A stretch of 64,000 nt of DNA from Verrucomicrobiales bacterium (GTDB lineage: Bacteria; Verrucomicrobiota; Verrucomicrobiia; Limisphaerales; J093): NCBI GenBank assembly GCA_015075445.1, contig JABTUJ010000041.1, positions 18,639 to 82,638 of the forward strand. Direction: 5' to 3'. Positions 1 through 7,987 of this stretch are shown here, piece after piece. A model generated the notes under the pieces. That model ran no database searches and had not been told where the DNA came from. It saw nothing but the letters and a program-made list of their open reading frames with translations. The translations under genes were made by a program, and so were the position numbers. The stretch's first letter is position 1. The number at the start of each line of letters is the position of its first letter.

Positions 1-1043
1 GAGCGTCCTTCGTCGTCGGACAAACGCACCACCAGTCGGCGTCGGCCCTGTTCAGTGTCGTTGTTGATGAGCAGCCAATGACCGTTCCGCAGCCTGATGA
101 GCTCGGCGCCGGTCCCGGAGTTGGGGTGCTCGCTGTCGGTCACGGCGCTCCAACTGGCGCCGCGGTCCCGCGACTCGGCCTGGAGGAGGCGTTTGGGGGG
201 CGGACCGTTGTCGCGCATCAGCGTGTAGAGCGAGCCGTCCTGCCGCTGCACCACGCTGGGCTGGATGTTGCCGGCACCGACCAACGGGGCGCTGGTGTGC
301 CAGGTCTGACCCCAGTCGTCGGTGAAGGCCATCAGCGAGAAGCTGAACCCGTCGTGGTACAGGGGTACGATCAGGCGCTGGCCGTCGATCAGCACCGGAT
401 GCGCGCGGGTCATCCAGCCCAGGCGCCGATAGAGCTTGTCGGTCGCGTGTTGCCGCATCGCGCCGAGGAACTCGTCGGCCTCACGACGCGGGCGGCCGGT
501 GAGCTCCAGGGCGGCGAGCTGACGTTCGAGATCGGGCAGGCGGCGGTTCACCTCGGCCTCGAACTCGGGTCCGGGCTTCGGATGCAGCACCTCGCTCGTC
601 TCCCAGCGGGGCGGGCCGTCGCCGTCGTAATCGCGGCTGATCCGGTACTTGAGGAGCGCGCTCTCCCAGGTATTGGCGAGGATGGTGGTGTGGAACAGCC
701 AGAGCCGCCCGTCCGGATCCACGAACAGACACGGGTTGCCGTCCGGGAACGCCGGCGTGTCCGCCAGCACAAACGGCGCTGACCACGTCCGTTCCCCCGC
801 CCGGCGCCGGGCGCCGAAGATCTGCACGTCGTCGGCCGTGCGTTCCCCCGTGCCGCGGAACCAGCACACGAGCAGATCGCCCCGCGGGGTCTCGACCACG
901 CACGAGCCATGATTGTGCAGCACTTCGAGGGGGAAGATGAGTTCGGCCTCATGGAACGGCGCTTCCGCCGCGCGCGGAGACACGACCGGGCCCACCGCGC
1001 CGAGCAGCGCGACGCCCCCGAGGATCAGCCAGCGGTTGGACAT
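1..1043 (-). CDS. Secreted sialidase-like BNR/Asp-box propeller, cut by the left edge
   Basis: The first 347 residues are present and the C-terminus lies beyond the window. The ATG at 1043 is followed by a short hydrophobic leader (WLILGGVALLGAVGPVV) ending near AAEA, so export is expected. Two Asp-box motifs of the sialidase propeller fold are visible, TDDWGQTWHT and SRDRGASWS. The family hydrolyses terminal sialic acids or related sugars from glycans, but many Verrucomicrobial members have unknown substrates. An insertion of about 45 residues (ERQLAALELTGRPRREADEF) lies in the middle. A second family member sits at 32789-34117. Family assignment is good; substrate is unknown. Confidence 0.82.
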   Translation of the reverse strand, partial: MSNRWLILGGVALLGAVGPVVSPRAAEAPFHEAELIFPLEVLHNHGSCVVETPRGDLLVCWFRGTGERTADDVQIFGARRRAGERTWSAPFVLADTPAFPDGNPCLFVDPDGRLWLFHTTILANTWESALLKYRISRDYDGDGPPRWETSEVLHPKPGPEFEAEVNRRLPDLERQLAALELTGRPRREADEFLGAMRQHATDKLYRRLGWMTRAHPVLIDGQRLIVPLYHDGFSFSLMAFTDDWGQTWHTSAPLVGAGNIQPSVVQRQDGSLYTLMRDNGPPPKRLLQAESRDRGASWSAVTDSEHPNSGTGAELIRLRNGHWLLINNDTEQGRRRLVVRLSDDEGR

Positions 1044-1070
1044 GGCGGCATGGAACGATCCTTGTTCCCC

Positions 1071-1094
1071 AAAGTAAAGCCGGCGATGCCGGCC
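1071..1094 (-). terminator. Probable intrinsic terminator of pyrE
   Basis: Reading the minus strand just after the pyrE stop, GCCGGC-ATC-GCCGGC forms a 6-bp hairpin followed directly by TTTACTTT. Its position between two minus-strand genes fits termination after pyrE. Confidence 0.55.
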
Positions 1095-1102
1095 GACTCC
1101 GT

Positions 1103-1669
1103 TCAACGGCTGCCCGGCTTCACCGCCGGGAGGGCGACAAGGTCGGCCGGCAGTTGGTCCGGGGCGAAGGTCTCGACCTCGAGGCGGATCAGGCTGTGCA
1201 GCGGCACGCCAAAATCGACGGTGCCGTCCGACCGATCCACCAGCACCGCGACGCCCACCACGACCCCGGCGCAACCGCGCACAATCGCCACCGTCTCGGC
1301 GACGCGACCGCCCTGGGTGATGACGTCCTCGACCACCAGCAGCCGTTCGCCCGGCGTAATCTTGAAGCCGCGGCGCAACGTCAGCCGCCCTTCCTCCTTC
1401 TCCGCGAACAGGAAACGGCAGCCGAGTTGCCGCGCCACTTCCTGTCCGATCACGAGCCCGCCCATGGCGGGGGCGATCACGGTGGCCGGCGCGAGGTGGC
1501 GCACCCGCTCGGCCAGCGCGGCGCCGAAACGCTCGACGATGGGCATCTGTTCGAGCGCCAGGGCGCACTGGAAGAACTGGCGGCTGTGCCGGCCGCTGCG
1601 CAGGATGAAGTGGCCCTGCAGCAGGGCGCCGGTCTGGCGGAAAAGGTCAAGGGCTTCCGGGTTTGTCAT
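1103..1669 (-). CDS. pyrE: Orotate phosphoribosyltransferase
   Basis: This 188-residue cytosolic enzyme joins orotate to PRPP to form OMP in pyrimidine synthesis. The PRPP-binding loop of type I phosphoribosyltransferases is clear (LLVVEDVITQGGRV, about residues 110-123), as is the N-terminal QGHFILRSGRHS segment that binds orotate and phosphate. I chose the ATG at 1669 (MTNPEALDLF) over an upstream in-frame start at 1687, because homologues begin close to this helix. Length is typical. It diverges from the heme operon across a 112-bp gap that should hold both promoters. Confidence 0.93.
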   Translation of the reverse strand: MTNPEALDLFRQTGALLQGHFILRSGRHSRQFFQCALALEQMPIVERFGAALAERVRHLAPATVIAPAMGGLVIGQEVARQLGCRFLFAEKEEGRLTLRRGFKITPGERLLVVEDVITQGGRVAETVAIVRGCAGVVVGVAVLVDRSDGTVDFGVPLHSLIRLEVETFAPDQLPADLVALPAVKPGSR

Positions 1670-1781
1670 GGCGGGGAGAGCTACCAACCGCCGGTGCGCT
1701 GTGCAAGCCCCTTGACGGGCCGTTCGCCGCCGTCCGAAGGAAAGGCTCGAAAGGGCGCCGCGGCTCTTCTATCGTGCGGCT

Positions 1782-2603
1782 GTGTTCAGTTTGACGGACC
1801 GCAACCTGTTCCTGCTGGCCGTCGTGCTCTACGGGGTGGCGACGGTGTACGCCGTGTTTTTGTGGCGCCGCGGTTTCCGGCAGGACAACCGGGTGATTTA
1901 CATCCTGCTGCTGGCCGGGGCGGGCCTGCACACGCTGGCGATGATCAAGCGGGGATTTTCCTTCCAGCGTTGTCCGGTGACGAACCTCTTCGAGGCCACG
2001 CTGTTTGTGGGCTGGACCATTGCGACCAGCTACCTCGTGATCGGCCTGGTCCGGCGGTTCCGGTTCCTGGGCGCCTTCGCCAGCCCCTTGCTCTTCTGCC
2101 TGGGCGTGTTTGCGCTGATGCCGGAGCTGGACAAGCACGGACCCGAACCGGCGTTCCGCCCGCCCGCTTCCAGTCTGCACGCGTCCGTGGTCCTGCTGGC
2201 CTACGGCGCCTTTGGCCTGGCGGGAGTGGCGGGGCTGATGTTTCTGACCCAGGAACGCGACCTCAAGTTCCACAAGCTCCGCGCGGCGCTGGCCTTGTTG
2301 CCGTCGCTGCAGCGGCTGGAGGTGGTGACCTGGCGGCTGCTCCTGGCGGGCTTCGCGCTGCTGACGCTGGGCTTGCTGCTGGGCGCCACGGGTCTGAAGT
2401 ATGCCCACGGCGTGTTCTTCAAGTCGGATGCCAAGATCCTGTGGTCGGCGTTCGTCTGGCTGATGTACCTCGTGCTGTTGATCGGCCGGGCGTGGTTCCG
2501 GCAGGGGGGGCATCGCCTGGCCTGGGGCGCTATTGGCAGCTTCGCGTTCGTCATGCTGACCTTCTGGGGTTTCAATCTCCTGTCCGGCGTGCACCATCCC
2601 TGA
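1782..2603 (+). CDS. Cytochrome c assembly / HemX-like membrane protein (CcsA family)
   Basis: A 273-residue integral membrane protein with about eight hydrophobic segments and a GTG start. The C-terminal half has the layout of the CcsA/CcmC/HemX family (YAHGVFFKSDAKILWSAFVW, ending in GFNLLSGVHHP), which handles heme during cytochrome c maturation or modulates glutamyl-tRNA reductase. It ends 3 bp before hemA, and HemX-like proteins are commonly encoded beside hemA, so HemX is the best reading. A true cytochrome c assembly role cannot be excluded from sequence alone. Confidence 0.82.
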   Translation: MFSLTDRNLFLLAVVLYGVATVYAVFLWRRGFRQDNRVIYILLLAGAGLHTLAMIKRGFSFQRCPVTNLFEATLFVGWTIATSYLVIGLVRRFRFLGAFASPLLFCLGVFALMPELDKHGPEPAFRPPASSLHASVVLLAYGAFGLAGVAGLMFLTQERDLKFHKLRAALALLPSLQRLEVVTWRLLLAGFALLTLGLLLGATGLKYAHGVFFKSDAKILWSAFVWLMYLVLLIGRAWFRQGGHRLAWGAIGSFAFVMLTFWGFNLLSGVHHP

Positions 2604-2606
2604 GCC

Positions 2607-3662
2607 ATGCCGATCGTCGTCGTCGGCGTCAGTCACCGCACCGCCCCGGTGGAAATCCGGGAGCGCCTGGCCTTTCCCGAGGCCGCCATTGCCCCGACGC
2701 TGGAACAACTGCGCCGGCGCCAACTGGCCGACGAAGCCGTCATCGTCTCCACGTGCAACCGCGTGGAGGTCTATGCCGCCACCGAGCGTGAGCCGGGCGT
2801 CGTCGTTCCCGCCCTGCGCCAGTTCCTGCTCGAGACCCGCGCCTTTGCCGACCCGCTCGAAGACGAGCTGTATGCCCAGGGCGAACCGCAAAGCCTCGAA
2901 CACCTGTTCCGGGTCGTCAGCGGCCTGGACTCGATGGTCCTCGGCGAGACGGAAATCCTCGGGCAGGTGAAGAAGGCCTATGAGCTCGCGCGCCAATGCC
3001 AGGCCACCGGGCGCCACCTGAACAAGGCCTTCCAGCGCGCGTTCCAGGTGGCCAAACACATCCGCACCGAAACCCAGATCCAGCGCGGGAGCGTCTCGGT
3101 CGCTTCGGTGGCGGTGGACCTGGCCGAGCGGATCTTCGAGACCCTCACGCGCTGCCGGGTGCTGGTCATCGGCGCGGGCGACACGGGCGAAAAGGCGGCC
3201 AAGGCGCTCCGTTCGCGCGGCGCCCGCGAGTTGCTGGTCACCAACCGGTCTGGCGAACGGGCGGCCGCGCTCGCCGCCGAGCTCGAGGGACGTGCCATAC
3301 CCTTCGCGGATTGGCCGGCGGAATTCGCGACGATCGACATCATTGTCAGCAGCACAGCCGCCCCGGGCTACGTGATCGACCGCTCCCAGCTCGAGGTCTG
3401 GCTGCCAGCCCGCCAGGGTCAACCGCTCCTGCTTGTGGACATCGCCGTGCCCCGGGACATCGACCCGGCGGTGAACGTGCTCGAAGGCGTGTTCCTCTAC
3501 GACATCGACGATCTCCAGGCCATCGCCAATGACGCGCTCCGCCAGCGCCAGGAGGAGATCGCCCGCTGCGAAACCATCATCCGCGAACGGGTCCGCGGTC
3601 TGCTGACCGCCCCGACCGCCCCCACTGCGCCGCTCGGTGCCCCACTCCGCCATGCCTGCTGA
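2607..3662 (+). CDS. hemA: Glutamyl-tRNA reductase
   Basis: Catalyses NADPH-dependent reduction of Glu-tRNA(Glu) to glutamate-1-semialdehyde, the first step of C5 tetrapyrrole synthesis. The catalytic motif STCNRVEVY places the nucleophile at Cys50, the usual position, and GLDSMVLGETEILGQVKKAY is the family signature. The NADPH domain follows (VLVIGAGDTGEKAAKAL). At 351 residues it is well below the roughly 420 of typical HemA: it stops soon after the start of the spinal helix (DALRQRQEEIARCETIIRE), so most of the C-terminal dimerisation domain is missing. The last 11 bp overlap hemC, indicating translational coupling. Confidence 0.95.
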   Translation: MPIVVVGVSHRTAPVEIRERLAFPEAAIAPTLEQLRRRQLADEAVIVSTCNRVEVYAATEREPGVVVPALRQFLLETRAFADPLEDELYAQGEPQSLEHLFRVVSGLDSMVLGETEILGQVKKAYELARQCQATGRHLNKAFQRAFQVAKHIRTETQIQRGSVSVASVAVDLAERIFETLTRCRVLVIGAGDTGEKAAKALRSRGARELLVTNRSGERAAALAAELEGRAIPFADWPAEFATIDIIVSSTAAPGYVIDRSQLEVWLPARQGQPLLLVDIAVPRDIDPAVNVLEGVFLYDIDDLQAIANDALRQRQEEIARCETIIRERVRGLLTAPTAPTAPLGAPLRHAC

Positions 3663-4671
3663 TCGCCCCGTCGTCCTCGCCACCCGCGGCAGCCCGCTCG
3701 CCCTCGCCCAGGCCCACAGCGTCGCCGCTGCCTGCCGCCGCGCCTTCCCGACCTGGCGCTTCGAGCTGCTCCTCGTGAAGACCACCGGCGACAAGCTCCA
3801 GCGCGCGTCCCTCGCCGCCCCGGGTCAGGCCCTGCCCAAAGGCCTCTTCACCAAGGAACTCGAGGTCGCCCTCGAAGAAGGCACTGCCGACCTCGCCGTC
3901 CACAGCCTCAAAGACCTCCCCACCGACCTGCCCGCCGGACTCGAACTCGGCGCTGTCCTCGAGCGCGCCGACCCTCGCGACGTGCTGGTGTGGCGCGATG
4001 CCGATCCCCGCCCCAACTCGGCCTCGGGGACGTCCGCAGCCGAGGCCCCCCGCCCCTTGCCCGAGCTCGGGGAAGGCGCCGTCCTTGCCACCAGCAGCAC
4101 GCGTCGTCGCGAGCAGGTCCGCGCCCTCCGGCCGGACGTCGCCATCGTCGAGATCCGCGGCAATGTCCACACCCGGCTCCGCAAGTTGGCCGAACGGGTT
4201 GCCTGCGACGCCACCCTGCTCGCCGCGGCCGGCTTGTTTCGCCTCGGCTTTTCCCTTCAACCCGACGGCCGACTCCTCGGGCCGGGTCCCGACGTCGCCG
4301 ATCCCGCCTCCTCACCGCCGGTGCCGGAAGGTCTGCGGGCCCGGCCGTTGCCGGTCGAGGTCATGGTCCCCTGCGTGGGCCAGGCGGCCATCGGCCTCGA
4401 GCGGCGTTCCGGCGATGATCGACTCGCGGAGGTCTGCGCCCGTCTGAATCACCGGCCGACCTTCCAGTGTGTGACTGCCGAGCGGACCTTCCTGCGCGCG
4501 CTGGGGGGAGGTTGTCAGAGCCCCGTCGCCGCGTTGGCTGAAGTGGTGGGTGAGGAACTGCAGATGCGCGGGGTTTCGTTCCGCGACGGGCCGGCGCGCC
4601 GGGCGTTGGTGCGCGGACCGCTGGTTGAACCGGTCGCTTTGGGCGAGCAACTGGCCGCCCAATTGCGGTGA
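3652..4671 (+). CDS. hemC: Porphobilinogen deaminase (hydroxymethylbilane synthase)
   Basis: Polymerises four porphobilinogens to hydroxymethylbilane. Diagnostic motifs are VLATRGSPLALAQAHSV at the N-terminus, DLAVHSLKDLPTDLP, TSSTRRREQVRALRPD, and LGGGCQSPVAAL, whose Cys near residue 288 should carry the dipyrromethane cofactor. I chose the ATG at 3652 (MPADRPVVLATRGS) over an in-frame GTG at 3637; either start overlaps hemA. A Pro/Ala-rich insertion (about residues 119-143) precedes the STRRR motif. No hemD follows: the next gene is unrelated, so heme genes are only partly clustered. Confidence 0.94.
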   Translation: MPADRPVVLATRGSPLALAQAHSVAAACRRAFPTWRFELLLVKTTGDKLQRASLAAPGQALPKGLFTKELEVALEEGTADLAVHSLKDLPTDLPAGLELGAVLERADPRDVLVWRDADPRPNSASGTSAAEAPRPLPELGEGAVLATSSTRRREQVRALRPDVAIVEIRGNVHTRLRKLAERVACDATLLAAAGLFRLGFSLQPDGRLLGPGPDVADPASSPPVPEGLRARPLPVEVMVPCVGQAAIGLERRSGDDRLAEVCARLNHRPTFQCVTAERTFLRALGGGCQSPVAALAEVVGEELQMRGVSFRDGPARRALVRGPLVEPVALGEQLAAQLR

Positions 4672-4735
4672 GCGGGTCTCTGGCGCTTCCGCTTCCCCGC
4701 GACCCGCCTGCTGACGTAGGCTCGCGGCCCTGATC

Positions 4736-7651
4736 ATGATTGCTCCGTCTCACCCTGGTTATCGCCCTCGCCGCCACGGGTTCCGGACCCTGGCGGTTAC
4801 CGCCGTCCTGGCCGCCAGCCTGAACACCGTCATCGCCCAAGCTCCGGCGCCCATCCCCATGCCCCCACCTCTTGTTGCCGCTGGACTGGTGACCCAGGCG
4901 GGTCCGCTGGTCATTGCGCATCGCGGTTTCAGCGGGGAGGGGCCGGAGAACACCCTGCCGGCCTTCCGCCACGCTCTCGCCGCGCGCGCCGACCTGGTCG
5001 AACTGGATTACCACCACACCGCGGATGGCGTCCCGGTCGTGCTCCACGACAGCACCCTCGACCGCACCACCGACGCCCGCACCCTGTGGGGTGGCAAGGA
5101 TTTGCCGGTCCGGGCCCGGAAGGCGAATGAACTGGAGGTCCTCGACGCCGGGAGTTGGTTCGGCCCGGCGTTCGCCGGCACGCGCCTCCCGACGTTGACT
5201 GAGGCGCTCGAGACGATCCAGGCGGGCGGCGTGACACTGATCGAGCGCAAAGCGGGTGACGCAGCCACGCTCGTCCGGTTGCTGCGCGACCGGGGCTGGC
5301 TCTCGGACGTGGTCGTGCAGTCCTTCGACTGGACCTTCGTGCGGGAGGCGCACGCCCTGGCGCCCGATCTCGTGCTCGGCGCACTCGGCCCGCCTTCGAC
5401 CTGGAACGGACGCAGGTTGGAGGATCCCGAGAAGGTGTTGTCGCCCGAATTCGTCCAGGCCGTCGAACAACTCGGCGCCCGGTTGGTGGTGTGGAACCGG
5501 CAGGTGACCCGCCCGGCCATCGCCCATGCCCACGCCCGCGGACTGCGCGTCTGGGTTTACACCATTAACGAGCCGGACGAAGCGGCGGCGCTGGTGGAAC
5601 TGGGCGTGGACGGGATCATCACCGACCAACCCCACGCCATCCGCGCCCGACTGCACCCCACGCCGGACGAGTCGAAGCTTCCGCCCGCGACCCGCACGTT
5701 GCCCGCGCCCCTCGAGGGTCATCCTGGGAACATCTTCTTGGCTGGTGAACCCGTCGAAGTCCGGCTGTCCGAGTCCTTGCCGGCCGAAGCGGTGGCCTGG
5801 AGACTTCTTGATGACCGGCAACGGGTGTTGCGGTCGGGTGAGCTGTCGGCGGCGACGAGCGGTTCGCGGGGGCCGTTGCCGCTCGGCACTCTCGGGGTGG
5901 GCTGGTACAGGATCGAGTTTGGCTCCGCAGAGGCCTCCGAACCGGTGGCGTGGACCACGGCGGCCGTGTTGAACCCGCTCCGTGCGCTGGTGCCGGGGGA
6001 CTCGCCTGTGTGTGTCGATTCGGCCACGGCCTGGTTTGCGCGGAACGACGAGGTTCACCAGAAGAAGCTGGCGAACTTCGCGGCGTTGGCCGGTGTGAAC
6101 TGGGTGCGTGATCGGCTCCGCTGGGGTGATCTTCAGCCCAGCCCGGGCGCTCTTGTGGCTGGGCCAACGACGTACGACACCGCCGCCGCCATCCAACACG
6201 CCGCCGGGCTCAAGGTCCTGCAGGTCTTTCACGACACGCCGGTCTGGGCGCGCGAGGCACCGCAAGCCGGAGGACGTTTCGCCCCGGACCTGCGCCACGT
6301 TTACGAGCTGGGTCGCGCCCTGGCGGTTCGTTTCCGGGGGCAGGTGACGGCCTGGGAACCGTGGAACGAGGCCAACGTGCGGACCTTCGGCGGTCACACG
6401 GTGGATCAGATGTGTTCGTGGCAGAAGGCAGCGTGGCTGGGGTTCAAGGCGGGCGATCCGGCGGTGATCGTGGGCTGGAATGTCACCACCACCGTGCCGA
6501 CGCCGGCCCAGACATTCGGCGTCCTGGCCAACGAGACCTGGCCGTACTTCGACACCTACAACCACCACCCGTACGACTGGTCCCATGCTTACGTGGACCT
6601 CTGGGGGCCCGCGCGCGAGGCGACCAGCGGACGGCCGCTCTGGATCACGGAGGCGGATCGCGGGACCAAGCATTTGAACCGCGCCCCGTGGTACGATCAG
6701 GACCCGGTCCTCGAGCGGCTCAAAGCCGAGTGGATCGCCCAATCGTATGCGAGCAGCCTGTTCGCCGGTGCGCGTCGCCATTTCCACTTCATCCTGGGCC
6801 ATTACCACGAGCCCAACGGCGTGCAGTTCGGCCTGTTGCGCCTGGACCACACGCCCCGCCCGGCCTATGTCGCCCTGGCCGCCGTCGGTCGTTGTCTGGC
6901 CGGGGCGCGCGTGCTCGGCCGCTGGCAGCCCGCCCCCCATGTCAACGTCCATGCCTTTCGGGCGTGGCCGGACGGTGAGGAGCGTGATGTGCTCGTGGTC
7001 TGGGCCGAGCGGGAGGTGGACTGGGAGGGACGCGGCCAGACGACTTCGGGTTGGCAACCGCCCGGCCATCTGCAGGTGCTGGGCGTGCTGGATTACCTGG
7101 GGCGGGCGCTCTCCGCGGGATTCCCGACACCGCTGGGTTCGGCGCCGGTGTTTGTGATGCTGCCCAAGGGCCAAGCGCTGACGCTGCCCTTGACGGCGCC
7201 GCCGCGGCTGGCGTTGCCGCGTCCGGGAACGGCCTGCCCGGTGGTGTTGCAGGTGTCGCTCCCGCGCGCGGCGACGGTGAAGGTCGAAGACCTGCCGTGG
7301 TCCGAAGGGTACGCGTATGCCGTCCGTCCGGGCGAGCCGCTGACGGTGCCGCTGCACCTGTACAACCTGGGGTCGACGGTGGCGCAGGTGCGGCTGGAAG
7401 TCACGGACCGGCCCAGAGATTGGGAACTGGCGTTGGCCGGGACGGAGTTCGAGCTGGAGGTTGGGGACCGTTCTGCCACCGCGGTGACGCTGCAGTTGCC
7501 CGCGGGAGCGGCCACCAAGGACGGTTGGGTGACCTTGCGGGCGAACGCCGGTTCACTGGGGCGCGCGGCGCTGGCCTTTCGGGTGCTGGCGCGGGAAGAC
7601 CCGGTGGCAGGCCAACGAGCGGTTCCGGTTGGACCGGGTCAAGGGCTATGA
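4736..7651 (+). CDS. Secreted fusion of glycerophosphodiester phosphodiesterase and clan-A glycoside hydrolase-like domains
   Basis: A 971-residue exported protein with a signal peptide (TLAVTAVLAASLNTVIAQA). Residues about 58-300 are a GDPD domain: VIAHRGFSGEGPENTLPAF holds the catalytic His-Arg and Glu, followed by LVELDYHHT, VVLHDSTLDRTTD and ERKAGD. A beta-rich linker (about 320-420) leads to a TIM-barrel domain with GVNWVRDRLRWGDL, a probable acid/base Glu in WEPWNEAN (about residue 541) and a probable nucleophile Glu in LWITEADRG (about 636). A C-terminal beta region follows. GDPD domains cleave glycerophosphodiesters and the barrel resembles GH5/GH39-type hydrolases. Joining both in one chain is unusual; no substrate can be assigned. 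Confidence 0.82.
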   Translation: MIAPSHPGYRPRRHGFRTLAVTAVLAASLNTVIAQAPAPIPMPPPLVAAGLVTQAGPLVIAHRGFSGEGPENTLPAFRHALAARADLVELDYHHTADGVPVVLHDSTLDRTTDARTLWGGKDLPVRARKANELEVLDAGSWFGPAFAGTRLPTLTEALETIQAGGVTLIERKAGDAATLVRLLRDRGWLSDVVVQSFDWTFVREAHALAPDLVLGALGPPSTWNGRRLEDPEKVLSPEFVQAVEQLGARLVVWNRQVTRPAIAHAHARGLRVWVYTINEPDEAAALVELGVDGIITDQPHAIRARLHPTPDESKLPPATRTLPAPLEGHPGNIFLAGEPVEVRLSESLPAEAVAWRLLDDRQRVLRSGELSAATSGSRGPLPLGTLGVGWYRIEFGSAEASEPVAWTTAAVLNPLRALVPGDSPVCVDSATAWFARNDEVHQKKLANFAALAGVNWVRDRLRWGDLQPSPGALVAGPTTYDTAAAIQHAAGLKVLQVFHDTPVWAREAPQAGGRFAPDLRHVYELGRALAVRFRGQVTAWEPWNEANVRTFGGHTVDQMCSWQKAAWLGFKAGDPAVIVGWNVTTTVPTPAQTFGVLANETWPYFDTYNHHPYDWSHAYVDLWGPAREATSGRPLWITEADRGTKHLNRAPWYDQDPVLERLKAEWIAQSYASSLFAGARRHFHFILGHYHEPNGVQFGLLRLDHTPRPAYVALAAVGRCLAGARVLGRWQPAPHVNVHAFRAWPDGEERDVLVVWAEREVDWEGRGQTTSGWQPPGHLQVLGVLDYLGRALSAGFPTPLGSAPVFVMLPKGQALTLPLTAPPRLALPRPGTACPVVLQVSLPRAATVKVEDLPWSEGYAYAVRPGEPLTVPLHLYNLGSTVAQVRLEVTDRPRDWELALAGTEFELEVGDRSATAVTLQLPAGAATKDGWVTLRANAGSLGRAALAFRVLAREDPVAGQRAVPVGPGQGL

Positions 7652-7680
7652 ACTCGGTGGGGCAAAGCACGAAGGCCGGG

Positions 7681-7729
7681 AAGCTCAAAGAACAAAGCTC
7701 AAAGCTCAAAGCTCAAAGCTCAAGGGAAG
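7681..7729. repeat. Heptamer tandem array (AAGCTCA)n
   Basis: Seven consecutive 7-bp units, mostly AAGCTCA with AAGAACA and AGGGAAG variants, lie just downstream of the 4736-7651 gene. The same heptamer recurs 49 kb away in the palindromic block at 56710-56844. The array is noncoding in this setting. Confidence 0.9.
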
Positions 7730-7814
7730 TTCCAAGGTTCCGGGAGGCAAGTCCGGCCTCACCAAGGCCGACCTGCGTGGCGGCGCGGAGGCTGGGGCCG
7801 TGGGTGGCCCTTTT

Positions 7815-7841
7815 GGGGTCGTGTCTTAACATTTAACATTC
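7815..7841 (+). repeat. GGGGTC-led short dispersed repeat
   Basis: GGGGTCGTGTCTTAACATTT, running into AACATTC, is an A+T-rich island in G+C-rich DNA. It resembles the copy at 44318-44345 in layout (GGGGTC, then CTTAA and TTTAA blocks). Such sequences look like the ends of REP/IS200-type elements; that is an inference. It lies about 150 bp upstream of the transposase start. The rest of the 336-bp gap between genes shows no further feature. Confidence 0.45.
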
Positions 7842-7987
7842 GGACGATCCAATACTCCGGATCTGACCGAGGCCGGGCCGTGGCGGCCGTGCACGGCGGC
7901 TGACAAGCCGGGTAGGAAAGGAGTTGGGCCTATGGGTTTGGAGCGATTTTTCTGGCCCTCCCGGCCGGGCTTTGTTCGACTGGACGC

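Noticed and set aside
1647..3794. A long minus-strand open frame of 715 codons opposite the heme genes
   Set aside because: It is antisense to hemX/hemA/hemC, has no recognisable domain and arises from G+C-rich third positions.
4361..7357. A 998-codon minus-strand frame opposite the phosphodiesterase fusion
   Set aside because: Arg/Pro/His/Gln-rich composition without motifs; the sense strand has clear catalytic motifs.
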